Source: Anopheles merus (taxonomy: Eukaryota > Arthropoda > Insecta > Diptera > Culicidae). Taken from it: a DNA stretch of 64,000 nucleotides. The notes below the pieces were generated by a model, which was not told where the DNA came from, ran no database searches, and was given only the letters and a program-made list of their open reading frames with translations. Position numbers and translations under genes: made by a program. The DNA lies in NCBI RefSeq assembly GCF_017562075.2, contig NC_054083.1, forward strand, positions 2,162,501 to 2,226,500, written 5' to 3'. Below, piece after piece: positions 1 through 10,762 of this stretch (the first letter of the stretch is position 1; every line of letters begins with the position of its first letter).

Positions 1-377
1 TTGAATCTTTTTTTGAAAAAAAAAAATCCTGTCTACTTTGAAAAGCTATATCTAAAAAACGGTAGTGAGTTGTACCAATCTATGCACAGTTATAGAAACT
101 GCATTATTTTGTTTAATTTTCTTCAGAATATTGCATCGATATTGGATTGCGCATTCAAAAGTTATAAGCTTCCAAAGTCGCTGGCTACCCGGGTAGCCCG
201 GTTGCATAGAATATGATATTTTTTTTGGTTGCCAGTGACAGGGTTCAGACGCCAACCTTTACCTGCTGGGCAAAGCAACGAAAGAACTAATTGCCTTTCG
301 CGCATTTTCTCCTGCCTTCTTTTTTCCTCCTACGGCAAATTTGTCAAGCATCTTGTCGAGCTACTCGTCCCTTGATC

Positions 378-379
<2 letters not shown>
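1..379. other. Unannotated leading stretch
   Basis: I see no gene here; the short open frames have no recognisable motif. A perfect 16-bp palindrome, GGCTACCCGGGTAGCC, lies at 183-198. AT-rich text with homopolymer runs precedes it and mixed sequence follows. Confidence 0.5.

Positions 380-425
<46 letters not shown>
380..425. repeat. (CT)n microsatellite
   Basis: Uninterrupted CT dinucleotide tract of about 45 bp, ending 14 bp before the MITE at 440. Confidence 0.95.
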
Positions 426-427
<2 letters not shown>

Positions 428-439
428 GTGTGGTCAATA

Positions 440-804
440 CAGGCGGTTCCCGAGATACACGGTACCTCTTATACGCGGATTCGGAGATACGCGGTTTTCT
501 GAATTTGACAATTCTTTGAGCAAATTGTACTGATTTGACCCATCAATTGTAAATTGCCAAATAATTTCCGTTTTGATCGAATGTTAAAAACAATTTCAAA
601 TTGTTTAAAACTGTTATATTCAGTCAGAACCATATCAAACAATTCATAAAGTGACTAAAACCGCCTCCTACTTGCAAAATTGCACGAAAATTAGTGATAT
701 TTTAGCTGGAAATCACGAGATTCGACTTACGCGGAAATTCGAGATACGCGGTAATTTGCGGCCGTTTTCGGTCCCCATTAACCGTGTATCTCGGGGACCG
801 CCTG
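440..804. mobile_element. Tigger/pogo-like MITE with TA target duplication
   Basis: The ends are inverted repeats. The left end reads CAGGCGGTTCCCGAGATACA, and the reverse complement of the right end differs from it by one base (CAGGCGGTCCCCGAGATACA). TA dinucleotides flank both ends (438-439 and 805-806). Subterminal repeats of the 'gagatacgcgg' type lie inside both ends. The element is 365 bp with no coding capacity. TA duplication, CAGGCGGTCCCCGAG-type termini and 'atacgcgg' subterminal motifs are known for non-autonomous pogo/Tigger relatives of Tc1-mariner. That family assignment is an inference; the TIR and TSD are directly visible. Confidence 0.8.
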
Positions 805-806
805 TA

Positions 807-1141
807 CTCGCGAGCTGTTGTGGTGCTTAAAAACTGTTAACAAACATTAGCCGGCATCGCGTATAAATGAACTCTTTTTAACAGTCGTTTAAAGTTCATT
901 TTGGTTTAACTGAGTGAATTTGTTGTTCATTCCTGTTAAAATAAACGATTGTCAAAACAGTTAACGACTGCTCGATATCGTATATGGGCAAACACGGGGA
1001 AAAATTCGAGCAGTATAATTAAACGACTGTTAATTTGTATCGCATACGCTCTTGAAAGTCGTTTGTTTAACGACGGCATTGGACCAGGGTGCTTAGGTCG
1101 TCTACCCCTTACACCCACACCAGTGTCGACTTATTGCCAGC
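807..1141. other. Unannotated, with small inverted repeats
   Basis: No gene is recognised. A perfect 15-bp inverted pair built on TTAACAGTCGTTTAA is at 878-892 and 1019-1033, with weaker mirrored text outside it (variants of 'gttaacaaac' and 'gcgtat'). It may be a decayed hairpin-type MITE, but I cannot define its ends. Confidence 0.3.
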
Positions 1142-1833
1142 ATTGCCAAACTTAAAGCGAGCCTCCGTAGTGAGCTGGCAAAACAAATCACTGCCGTTAT
1201 TAAATGCGATCTCCTCGATGTGCTGAAGGATGAAATGCGTTCCTGTTTGCTTTCATCACACACCTCTACCGATTTACCCGCTCAACAACCCATTCATCGC
1301 AATCCAGCAACATCACACCCCGAATTGTTTAACTCAGTAGTTTACAATATTCCCGATACTATTGCACCAACACAAAAACAGTTCCCATCTTTGGCGGCCT
1401 CACTTAGTGTAAGTGCAATCAAACCGTCATCCTACATCAACATAACACCACTTAACAACCCGCAAACAGCACTACTAAGAGGATCGGGATCGCCGCTTGC
1501 TTCAGATACACTGGATATCATTCCACACACTGATACGCGAAAGTGGCTTTTTTTACACGTTTCGCCCCATCAGTTACCACGGAGCAAATTTCTCATATGG
1601 TGCAAGTACGTTTAGCGCTTGACAAGCGGGATGTGTTTGTTCACCGCATGACGAAATTCGGCGCTAACACTAGAACACCCTCATTCATCCCATTCAAAGT
1701 GGGCATACCGGCCACTTTACGCAGTAAGGCTCTATCACCTGAGACATGGCCCTCCGCTCTAACATACCGAGAGTTTTGTGACTACCGGAACAACAACAAT
1801 AATAATCCCAATACACGCGCCGTCATCGATACT
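1142..1833 (+). pseudogene. CR1/T1-like LINE ORF1, first part (split by Copia)
   Basis: This is the C-terminal half of the ORF1 (nucleic-acid-binding) protein of a non-LTR retrotransposon. A predicted coiled-coil stretch (around 1157-1240) leads into a Ser/Thr/Pro-rich linker. The conserved block follows, starting at WLF and FTRFAPSV and ending with SFIPFKVG, ETWPSAL and TYREF. That block is typical of insect CR1/T1-type ORF1 proteins. The frame changes at a run of seven T (about 1548-1554), where one missing T explains the shift. The N-terminal zinc/PHD part is absent. The reading frame runs up to the Copia insertion site and resumes in frame at 6002, so the two parts were one gene. The exact clade (CR1 or a Jockey relative) is uncertain. 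Confidence 0.7.
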
Positions 1834-1935
1834 TGTTAGAATAGTAACCATCGAATTGGAGTAGCCTTTGGTTATGTGGTAATAAATGTTCATTCTGTGT
1901 TATACCTCCAAACCTTGCAGACGTAATATTCAATA
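1834..1935 (+). repeat. Copia 5' LTR
   Basis: 102 bp, beginning TGTTAGAATAGTAACC and ending GTAATATTCAATA. It contains AATAAATG, a likely polyadenylation signal, near its middle. The 3' end is TA instead of the usual CA. The boundary is fixed by the target duplication ATACT and by the primer site that starts at the next base. Confidence 0.93.
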
Positions 1936-1950
1936 GGTTATGAGCCCAGG
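1936..1950 (+). promoter_or_regulatory. Copia primer-binding site
   Basis: GGTTATGAGCCCAGG directly follows the LTR. It matches the known primer-site type of insect Copia elements, which pair with an internal part of initiator tRNA-Met (GGTTATG..CCCAG). Confidence 0.8.
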
Positions 1951-2032
1951 CTACGAATCTGTTTTTTGAAGAAATACTCAAGATACGGTTCTAATAATAA
2001 CAAAAATTATAGAAAGCATTTTTTTGTGAAGC

Positions 2033-5000
2033 ATGACGAATCCGAGACAAGCAGGAGCATCATTTTCTCTGCCTTTTGCGGGAAATACTTCGAGGATCGG
2101 AAAACTACAGCTCTTCGTATTTCGCCACCAAGATGGTCCTGATTAAGGAGAAGACCTGGTGCGCAGTGAAGGAGTTATCTGAAGGTGAACCGGCAGTGAG
2201 CGAAGAAATATCCCAGCAAGCATTGGCTACAATATGTCTGAGCATTGATTCAAGCATATACGGACTGGTGCGGGATGCTAAAAATGCGAAAGAGGTGTGG
2301 GACAATCTTCGGAACACGTACGAGCATAGTGGATCAACCAGATTGGTCTACTGCGACGGCTCACAGGTATTCGTTTGGTTGGAGCTGAACGAGATGAAGA
2401 CATCATTTGTCAGACGACTCAGCAGTATGTGAATGAGTTGTTCACGACAAGTCATCAGTTGGCAGAAGTTGGATTTAAGGTGGATGACGCTTGGTTGGCC
2501 AGTTTGCTAAAGAAAGGCTTGCCAAAGCAATACGATCCTATGATCCTTGGCCTGGAGTCATCCGGAATCAAGCTGACGGCGGATATAGTGAAAGCGAAAA
2601 TCTTGCAAGATGTGAAAGTTTCGAGCGAAAAGCAGGCTGTGGAAGCATTCCTGAGCAACTCGAAATCGATGATGAAGAAGCGTAAATCAAAATCTAGTAT
2701 ACAGTGCTACCGATGCAAGAAAATGGGCCACTATGCATCTCAGTGTTCGAGTCAATCATCTGACAAGAAGAAAGCAGAGAAGCAAAGCAGCAGTGGTCAT
2801 GCTGCATTTTTCGCAGCTTTTAATGCATGTCAGTCGCCTGCAGCAGCGGAGGAAGAATGGATTTTTGATTCTGGTGCGACGTCTCATTTGTGTCGAAATG
2901 GCAACTAGTTGGTTGATGCAGAGAATGTTTCGTCAAGCATCAACGTAGCCAACAACATTGCTGTTCCAGTGGTTGCTAAAGGTTTGGTGAACGTATCGGT
3001 AGATGTTGGAAGATCAACGTGTGAAATTTCGATGAACGATGTCCTGTTTGTACCGGAATTGGCAGTGAATCTTTTATCCGTTAGCAAGATGTGTAAGAAG
3101 GGCTACACAGTGACGTTCCGAAAACAGACGTGTAAGGTGGTCAGTCCAACTAACGAAGTGGTTGCGATTGGTCAAGAATCTGGCGGTTTGTACAGATTGA
3201 AAAGAGCAACCGGATCATCGGTGAACATGGTCAGCCGGATGGATGACAGCTTTCAACTTTGGCATCGTAGGCTGTGTCACATGTCTGTTGGATGCATGAA
3301 ACGGCTTGGTAACATGGCAAGCGGTGTTGAATTCAACATGACGGATGGAATACAGTGTGTACCATGTATACAAGAAGCATTTCAACATTTTAAGAGCTTT
3401 GCCGAGAATCAGACGGGTGAGAAAATTTAGCGTCTCAGATCCCACAATGGGAAGGAATATATGAATCGTGAAATGAAGCAATTCCTTTGTCGGTCCGATA
3501 TTCATCACGAGACATCCGCTCCATACACTCCGGAGCATAATGGATTAGCGAAACGTATGAATAGGACAATTGTAGAAAAGGCGAGGAGTATGCTGTGTGA
3601 TGCCAATCTGCCGAAGCGTTTTTGGGCTGAAGCAGTTGCGACGGCATCGTATGTGATCAACCGATCGTCAACTATCGGCCTGCAAATGACACCCGAAGAA
3701 GCCTTTACTGGAAAAAGACCAAATTTGGCGCATCTTCGTTTATTTGGAGCAAAGGTGATGTGTCATATTCCGAAAGAGAAGAGACAGAAATGGGATGCCA
3801 AATCCGAGTATGGCATTTTCATGGGATACAGCAGCAGTTCCAAGGCGTATCGAGTTTACAACTCGAAGACGAAGAAAATCATCGTCAGTCGGGATGTCAT
3901 ATTCCTGGACGAGTGTGCAACGAATTAAGCTCCTGAGGTGGGAGAATCATCGTCTGGAGTAGATATTGGAGAATTGTATGTACAGCCTGTCATACAGCAT
4001 CAAGAAGAAGAACGTTTGGAAGCAATTGAAGACCAAAATGATATTGACGACGATGACGGCGATTCAGAGTAAGATAATGCTAATGGCGATGAAGCAGCAG
4101 CTGTTCAACATCATCAACCGATCGAGCAGCTTGCCGCGCTCCCTCCACAATCAGAGGACCTACATAAGTTGGTACGGCGCAGTGAGAGGGAGCGCATTAA
4201 CCCAGGCAAGTACCGGGATTTCGTAATGAATTGCAGTGCCGCGGTTAAAAGTTCTTCACAGTTTTCAGATAGGATGCGAGATTTTGGTGAATCCTGTACC
4301 GTAGTTCCGGTTATTGCTGATGAACCTAGTACGTATCGAGAAGCTGTTTCCAGTGAAGATAGCAACCGTTGGAAAGAAGCTATGAAATCCGAAATTGATG
4401 CCTTGCAAGAAAATCGAACATGGGACCTGACGAGTCTGCCTGCTGGTCGTAAAGCCTTACGATCGAAGTGGGTGTATATGGTGAAACCCAATGCAGATGG
4501 CTCGGTGGAGAGATTCAAAGCCAGGTTAGTTATAAAGGGCTTCTCTCAAGTCAAAGGTGTCGTTTACAACGAGACATATGCACCTGTTGTTCGATTGGCT
4601 ACCGTGCGATATTTAATGTCCTTGGCTGTCAAAATGGACCTGAAGATACTGCAGATGGATGCAGTGACAGCGTTCCTCCAAGGAGATCTGGAGGAAGAGG
4701 AAATATACATGGAACAGCCAGAAGGGTTCGTGAGTAAAGAAGCACCACACAAGGTCTGTAAACTGAACAAAGCGCTATATGGACTGAAGCAAGCTAGTAG
4801 AGTATGGAACTTGAAGCTAGATGCTGAGCTAAAACGCATTGGGTTGAAGCAATCCATTTACGATACTTGCGTGTACTATAAGATTAATGATAGAAGCGTT
4901 CTTATAGTAGCAGTTTACGTAGATGATTTGTTGATCTTCTCGAACAATGATAGCTGGGAGAAGAATTTAAAGAAACAGCTGACGAAGCGATTTAAAATGA

Positions 5001-5887
5001 AGGACTTGGGTCTCGCTAACAAAGTTCTTGGAATACGTGTGACCAGAGCGGATGGCGTAGTAATGTTGGACCAAGAACAGTACATAAATGCACTTTTGAA
5101 TTGTTATGGTGTAGCAGATTGCAACACTGTGCGTACGCCAGCGGATCCAGGACAGAAACTGTCCAAGCAGATGAGTCCACAGACAGAAGAAGAGCGCAAG
5201 CAGATGGAAAATGTACCATACCGGGAACTAATAGGATGCTTGCAGTACTTGGCTCAAGGAACTAGACCAGATATAAGTTTTGCTGTGAATGCTGTGAGTC
5301 ACTACTGCAATGATCCTGGAAAAGCCCACTGGATTGCAGCGAAAAGAATTCTTCGTTATTTAAAAGGGACGAAAACCATAAAGCTTATGTACAACAGTAC
5401 AAGCGATGGAAATTTCGAAGGTTTTTGTGATGCAGATTGGGGCAATGACACAGATAACCGTCATTCTATCACTGGTTATGTGATGAAGCAGTCTGGAGGT
5501 CCAGTTGCCTGGAATTGCCGTAAACAATCAACAGTAGCACTTTCAACGACGGAAGCCGAATACATGGCAGTTTCAGCAGTTACTCAGGAAGCTGTTTGGT
5601 GGAAAGGGTTTCGACAAGAACTGTTGGGATGTGTAGAACCAGTGACGATTTATTGTGATAATCAGAGTGCTATCCATCTGGCAGAGAAGCAAATTGGTTA
5701 CTCATCCAGAAGTAAACATATCGATATAAGACACCATTTCGTCAGGCAGAGCATTGCAAGAAATTTAATACAGCTGAAACATGTTTGCTCGGAAAATCAA
5801 GTAGCAGACTTGCTAACTAAGGTACTTCCTATAAACAAGTTTGAAACTGGTCGAGAGGCTCTTGGAATTAAGCCAATTCTCGATTAA
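2033..5887 (+). pseudogene. Copia gag-pol polyprotein, degenerate
   Basis: One gag-pol frame encodes all Copia domains in order: gag (about 2076-2660), a CCHC knuckle CYRCKKMGHYASQC (about 2706-2747), protease with DSGATSH (about 2869), the integrase HHCC region (LWHRRLCH, about 3257), a truncated integrase core, reverse transcriptase with YVDD (about 4915) and RNase H (CDADWGN, TEAEYMA, DNQSAIHLAE). The apparent ATG is at 2033, but frameshifts near 2060 and 2365 break gag. In-frame stops lie at 2906, 3428, 3926 and 4070. The integrase core has lost the stretch that should hold the first catalytic Asp. The second catalytic position reads RSHNGKEY (Asp to His) and the third reads NGLAKRMNRT (Glu to Lys). 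Reverse transcriptase and RNase H from 4169 onward are one intact 572-codon frame. The copy cannot integrate on its own. Confidence 0.92.
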
Positions 5888-5894
5888 GGGGGAA
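5886..5894 (+). promoter_or_regulatory. Copia polypurine tract
   Basis: AAGGGGGAA lies immediately before the 3' LTR and directly after the pol stop codon. It is the expected plus-strand priming site. Confidence 0.85.
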
Positions 5895-5996
5895 TGTTAG
5901 AATAGTAACCATGGAATTGGAGTAGCCTTTGGTTATGTGGTAATAAATGTTCATTCTGTGTTACACCTCCAAACCTTGCAGACGTAATATTCAATA
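5895..5996 (+). repeat. Copia 3' LTR
   Basis: 102 bp, identical to the 5' LTR except for C to G in CCATCG/CCATGG and T to C in GTTATACC/GTTACACC. It is followed by the second ATACT target copy. Confidence 0.93.
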
Positions 5997-6001
5997 ATAC
6001 T

Positions 6002-6283
6002 AACTCGATACATCAACTCACACACGGTCACCCTGCCAGTCTCGCTGCAGACAGCTATCACAATCAACTCTCACGGTCTGAAATAAGCGCTCCGATATTA
6101 ACCACCACTACAGATATGCTCTCGCAGCCTGTTCCGATTTCCTCTCCTGCTATGACCACTACAGATGCAGGTTTGTTTACAACTGAACCACAGCAGGATC
6201 TCAACGAGCGAATGCTTGTCACCACTACACCTACCAGATCTCCTCCTGAATGCTTAGCCGCTCCTAAAAAAAGACCGCGATGA
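6002..6283 (+). pseudogene. CR1/T1-like LINE ORF1, last part
   Basis: This is the Thr/Ser/Pro-rich C-terminus of the ORF1 that ends at 1833. Removing the Copia element and one copy of ATACT joins the two parts in the same frame, and the frame then stays open to the TGA at 6281-6283. The tail ends in a basic KKRPR motif. The ORF2 endonuclease region begins about 45 bp downstream, the usual LINE arrangement. Confidence 0.72.
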
Positions 6284-6328
6284 GGTAACACTAAACGGAC
6301 CGATGATTCTGCGGAAGCCGGTCCGTCA

Positions 6329-7401
<1,073 letters not shown>

Positions 7402-7647
7402 ATGGGTCAAGGTAAACATTGTACCGATTATCAGCGCCATATCATAAAGCGAAATGCGGCTGCTGGCATTAAGCGCAAAACGATCGAATACGTGATGGAA
7501 CGATCGCGCACTTTTGTGGCAAACGCGCTTCGGACAACCAAATCGCGCAAGTCACCCGGACGTCCTAGGAGGACCACGGGGGAGGAAGAGCGTAAGATTG
7601 TTAATGCATCCAAGAAACACTTATTGCGAGGGCGGTGGTCCTGCTAA
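7402..7647 (+). pseudogene. Tc1-like transposase, N-terminal fragment
   Basis: The 81-codon frame encodes only the DNA-binding part of a Tc1-type transposase: a first helix-turn-helix (RHIIKRNAAAG..KTIEYVM, about residues 12-33), RSRTFVANAL, and the GRPRR AT-hook-like motif (about residues 53-57) before a second helix region. Tc1 transposases are normally about 340 residues. The catalytic DDE domain is absent because the sequence leaves homology around codon 73 and runs toward a (CA)n tract. The start is a good ATG with no upstream homology. Like the reverse-complementary microsatellites around it, it lies in the gap of the LINE ORF2. Confidence 0.75.
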
Positions 7648-7725
7648 TAACAACAAAAACCTAACCCAAAACATACAAAAAAAACTACTTACAAATCGAT
7701 CCGAAACGACATACTTTTGACACGA

Positions 7726-7998
<273 letters not shown>

Positions 7999-8098
7999 AC
8001 AAACCACTCATAAACCTGTCCCAACGGGTGCATGGTGCGAAGAAAAAAAAGCCCTATCTTATTGTCCGATACTGTACCTTCTCCGACATCCCCGAAAA

Positions 8099-9852
8099 TT
8101 TTGGCGCTTCATCGACAGCAGACGACGCTCAAACGTAGTTCCAAGCACAATCAAATATAATGATTCCGTGGGCACGTCACCCGAAGATATTTGCAACATT
8201 TTCGCTGAACGATTTTCCGATGCCTTCTCCACCCCAATTGTAGATCAAACGGTGATTCTAAGGGCCACATCTTACACACCTCTAAACATGATTGATTACA
8301 CCATTCCTACCTTTGATAAATGCACAGTAGAAAAGTGCCTCAAAAGCCTTAAACCCTCTACAGCTCCTAGTCCCGATGGCATCCCGAATTTCATTATAAG
8401 TAAATGCTATCAGTCCCTAGCACCTGTATTAACAAACATATACAACACGTCACTGAGTTCCGGTATTTTCCCACGCTTATGGAAGTCCTCGTGGATGGTA
8501 CCAGTATTTAAAAAAGGGGATCGCTCATGTGCTTCAAACTATCGCTGTATAGTGATGTGATACACTTTGTGCGGTATCAAAAGCTTTTGAGCTTCTGCTT
8601 TATGGCCCTATGCTCTCCGCTACATCGAATTACATTATGGATAACCAACACGGGTTCGTACCCAAACGTTCAACAATAACGAACCTCACTGAATTTGTTA
8701 GTTTCTGCAAACGGAATCTCGACTCCGGAGGTCAAGTGGATGCTATTTACACCGATCTCAAAGCTGCTTTCGACCTCATCTCACACGACATTTTGATCGC
8801 CAAATTGCAGAAGTTAGGGTTTTCGGAACAAATCGTTAAGTGGTTGCATTCCTACCTCACAGAACGCTCATACAAGATCAAGGTAAACGATCACACATCT
8901 AGAGAGGTGCTTGGCACCTCAGGAGTGCCTCAAGGCAGCAATTTGTTCATTCCGCTGCTCTTCATTGTTTATATAAGGGGCGTAGGGGCGTAGGGCGTTT
9001 TATGTAGGGCAATTGCTACCGGAACACCGTTTTCTTCTGTTTGCCGATGACGTTAAGCTGTTCGCTCCTATCAACGATACCAATGACTGCATCAATCTTC
9101 AACGCGCCATCAACCTGTTTAGCATATGGTGCCGTGATAATGCAATGGTGTTATGTATCGAAAAATGTCGTGTCTTGTCTTTTTACCTTTCTCGGTCCTG
9201 CACACGATTTAACTACCAGATCGATAACATATCCGTTGAACGCACCGATACATTCCTCGACCTTGGGATCATTCTCGACACACGTTTAACATTTAACGAT
9301 CACCTAGAAAATATAGTGTCCAGAGGGAACCAACTACTGGGTTGGATTATTCGATCAACGTAAGGTTTCCGTAATCCTATGACCATAAAAACCATCTACT
9401 GTGCCTACGTTCGATCAGTGTTAGAATATGGCAGTGTTGTTAGCGACTGTACCGAACAATGGAGTAAGCAAATCGAGGCCATCCAAAGAAAAGCGACTAG
9501 ATATGCTGTAAGACTCTTACCATAGCGACAGGGCGATGTGTTATCGTCATACCATTCCCGGTGTCTGCTTTTAGGGATTCAGTCGTTGAAAAAGCGCCGT
9601 GAGATAGCTAAATGCCTTTTTATATCAGGACTACTTAACCACCATATTGATGCTCCTACTCTATTAGCTACGATAGAATTTAAGGCGCCATCTAGGAATC
9701 TACGTACACGTCAATTCATATCCGTCCCTCGTTATAGAACTCGTTTTGGCCAGTCTGATCCTATGTCAGCTATGTGTCGAACTTTCATAAATAACTTTGA
9801 TTTATTTGATTTCAAGGACTCAGGACACAACTTAGGTAATAATTTTATTTAA
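8099..9852 (+). pseudogene. CR1/T1-like LINE ORF2: reverse transcriptase
   Basis: Reverse transcriptase and C-terminal part of the LINE ORF2. It runs FWRFIDSRR and IFAERFSDAF (pre-RT), then APSPDGIPN and VPVFKKGD. Next come HGFVPKRST, YTDLKAAFD (motif A, catalytic Asp), GVPQGSNL (motif B) and FLLFADDVKLF (motif C). A tail of the CR1/Jockey type follows. Breaks are a stop at 8558, a shift near 8570, another around 8990 (a GGGGCGTAGG duplication) and stops at 9361 and near 9523. The frame closes at 9850-9852. The missing endonuclease-to-RT segment corresponds to the microsatellite/Tc1 block upstream. The exact clade needs a tree. Confidence 0.82.
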
Positions 9853-10012
9853 AAAATACATTGCCTATTCTTGTGTACCAGTTATCCCTTATCGATTTAT
9901 GTACGTTATATAGTCTATAAGCACTTATTTAAGTACATTCATGTAGGATCTTCAAGATCCCGATGGATAAATCAATATACATATTAAACATATTAAACAT
10001 ATTTAACATATT
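9853..10012 (+). repeat. LINE 3' UTR and short-repeat tail
   Basis: This follows the ORF2 stop. It ends in 'gatcttcaagatcccgatgg' followed by an AT-rich array of about three CATATTAAA-type units (about 9976-10012). A short tandem tail instead of poly(A) is usual for CR1-type LINEs. Confidence 0.55.
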
Positions 10013-10044
10013 ATGAAAATGATCTATACAATATTCAATATTTT

Positions 10045-10250
10045 AGACCCGTTTTTCCTTTATGGAACTATGTTGGTCGTCTTGGGTGTGTGTATGACTC
10101 GGACAGTTCCTCTAAAAGTTTCCGATATCATCACTTACTCGTTTTATTTATTTCATTACAACTATTACAGTTTAATTATCTTATAGCTACTTTCGTCCTT
10201 CTCAAACCTGTGTTGGGGTAAGAGGTGGGACTTATCATCAATATCATTTT
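10045..10250 (+). repeat. Dispersed repeat E, copy 1
   Basis: Starts GACCCG and runs through ACTATGTTGGTCGTCTTGGG, TGTATGACTCGGACAG and AACCTGTGTTGGGGTAAG to an ATC-rich end. The same 200-bp text recurs at 18686-18899 and, inverted, at 35833-36046. The (ATC)n-type end suggests the 3' terminus of a non-LTR family. Confidence 0.75.
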
Positions 10251-10693
10251 TATTTCCTAGGTTATTGTTGTAAACCATTTTTCTTTTTTATTTATTTTTC
10301 ATGTAAAAATCATTAAGATTCTGCTGAATAAAAGTGAAATATATTAAAATAAGTACTCCAAAATTCTATCGCTTAGAAAATAATAGGTTCATTGATTTGA
10401 AGGATGTAGACACCTAATACACGTGAAAGATAATAACGACAATCGGCCGTATCGCTCATGAGTGGACAGGGTAGTACCACTAGATTGGGCAGAACAAAAC
10501 CTAGACGGTTTTCTAATTTTTGATTGCGGCGAACGTTCCCGGGAACGAACGACCTCCCCGATACGGCCGAAGGTTTTCAGAAGGAACGAAATAAAATAAA
10601 GTATTGTTAAGATGGATGATACGGCCCATTAAAATAAAAGTTTCTGAACCCGTTATCTAAATAAAAGAAAATACAAAAAAAATCTCTCCATCT
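10251..10693. other. Unannotated, with a 12-bp inverted repeat
   Basis: AT-rich, no gene seen. TCGGCCGTATCG (about 10443) and CGATACGGCCGA (about 10559) form an inverted pair about 105 bp apart. A separate palindrome, CGTTCCCGGGAACG, lies between them near 10535. This could be a small hairpin element, but no target duplication was found. Confidence 0.35.
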
Positions 10694-10709
10694 CCCCCCC
10701 CCCTCTCTC

Positions 10710-10761
<52 letters not shown>

Positions 10762-10762
10762 A
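10694..10762. repeat. C-run and (CT)n microsatellite
   Basis: A poly-C run followed by interrupted CT units. It abuts the 3' end of the minus-strand LINE. Confidence 0.93.

Larger units (their letters stand above)
1834..5996 (+). mobile_element. Ty1/Copia-type LTR retrotransposon, full length, inactive
   Basis: A complete 4.16-kb insertion with two 102-bp LTRs, a primer site, a polypurine tract and a 5-bp target duplication ATACT (1829-1833 and 5997-6001). It sits inside LINE ORF1 in the same orientation. The LTRs differ at two positions only, so the insertion is fairly recent. Even so, the coding region carries two frameshifts, four in-frame stops, an integrase deletion and integrase active-site substitutions. 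It was therefore probably mobilised in trans, or it decayed faster than its LTRs suggest. Confidence 0.95.
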
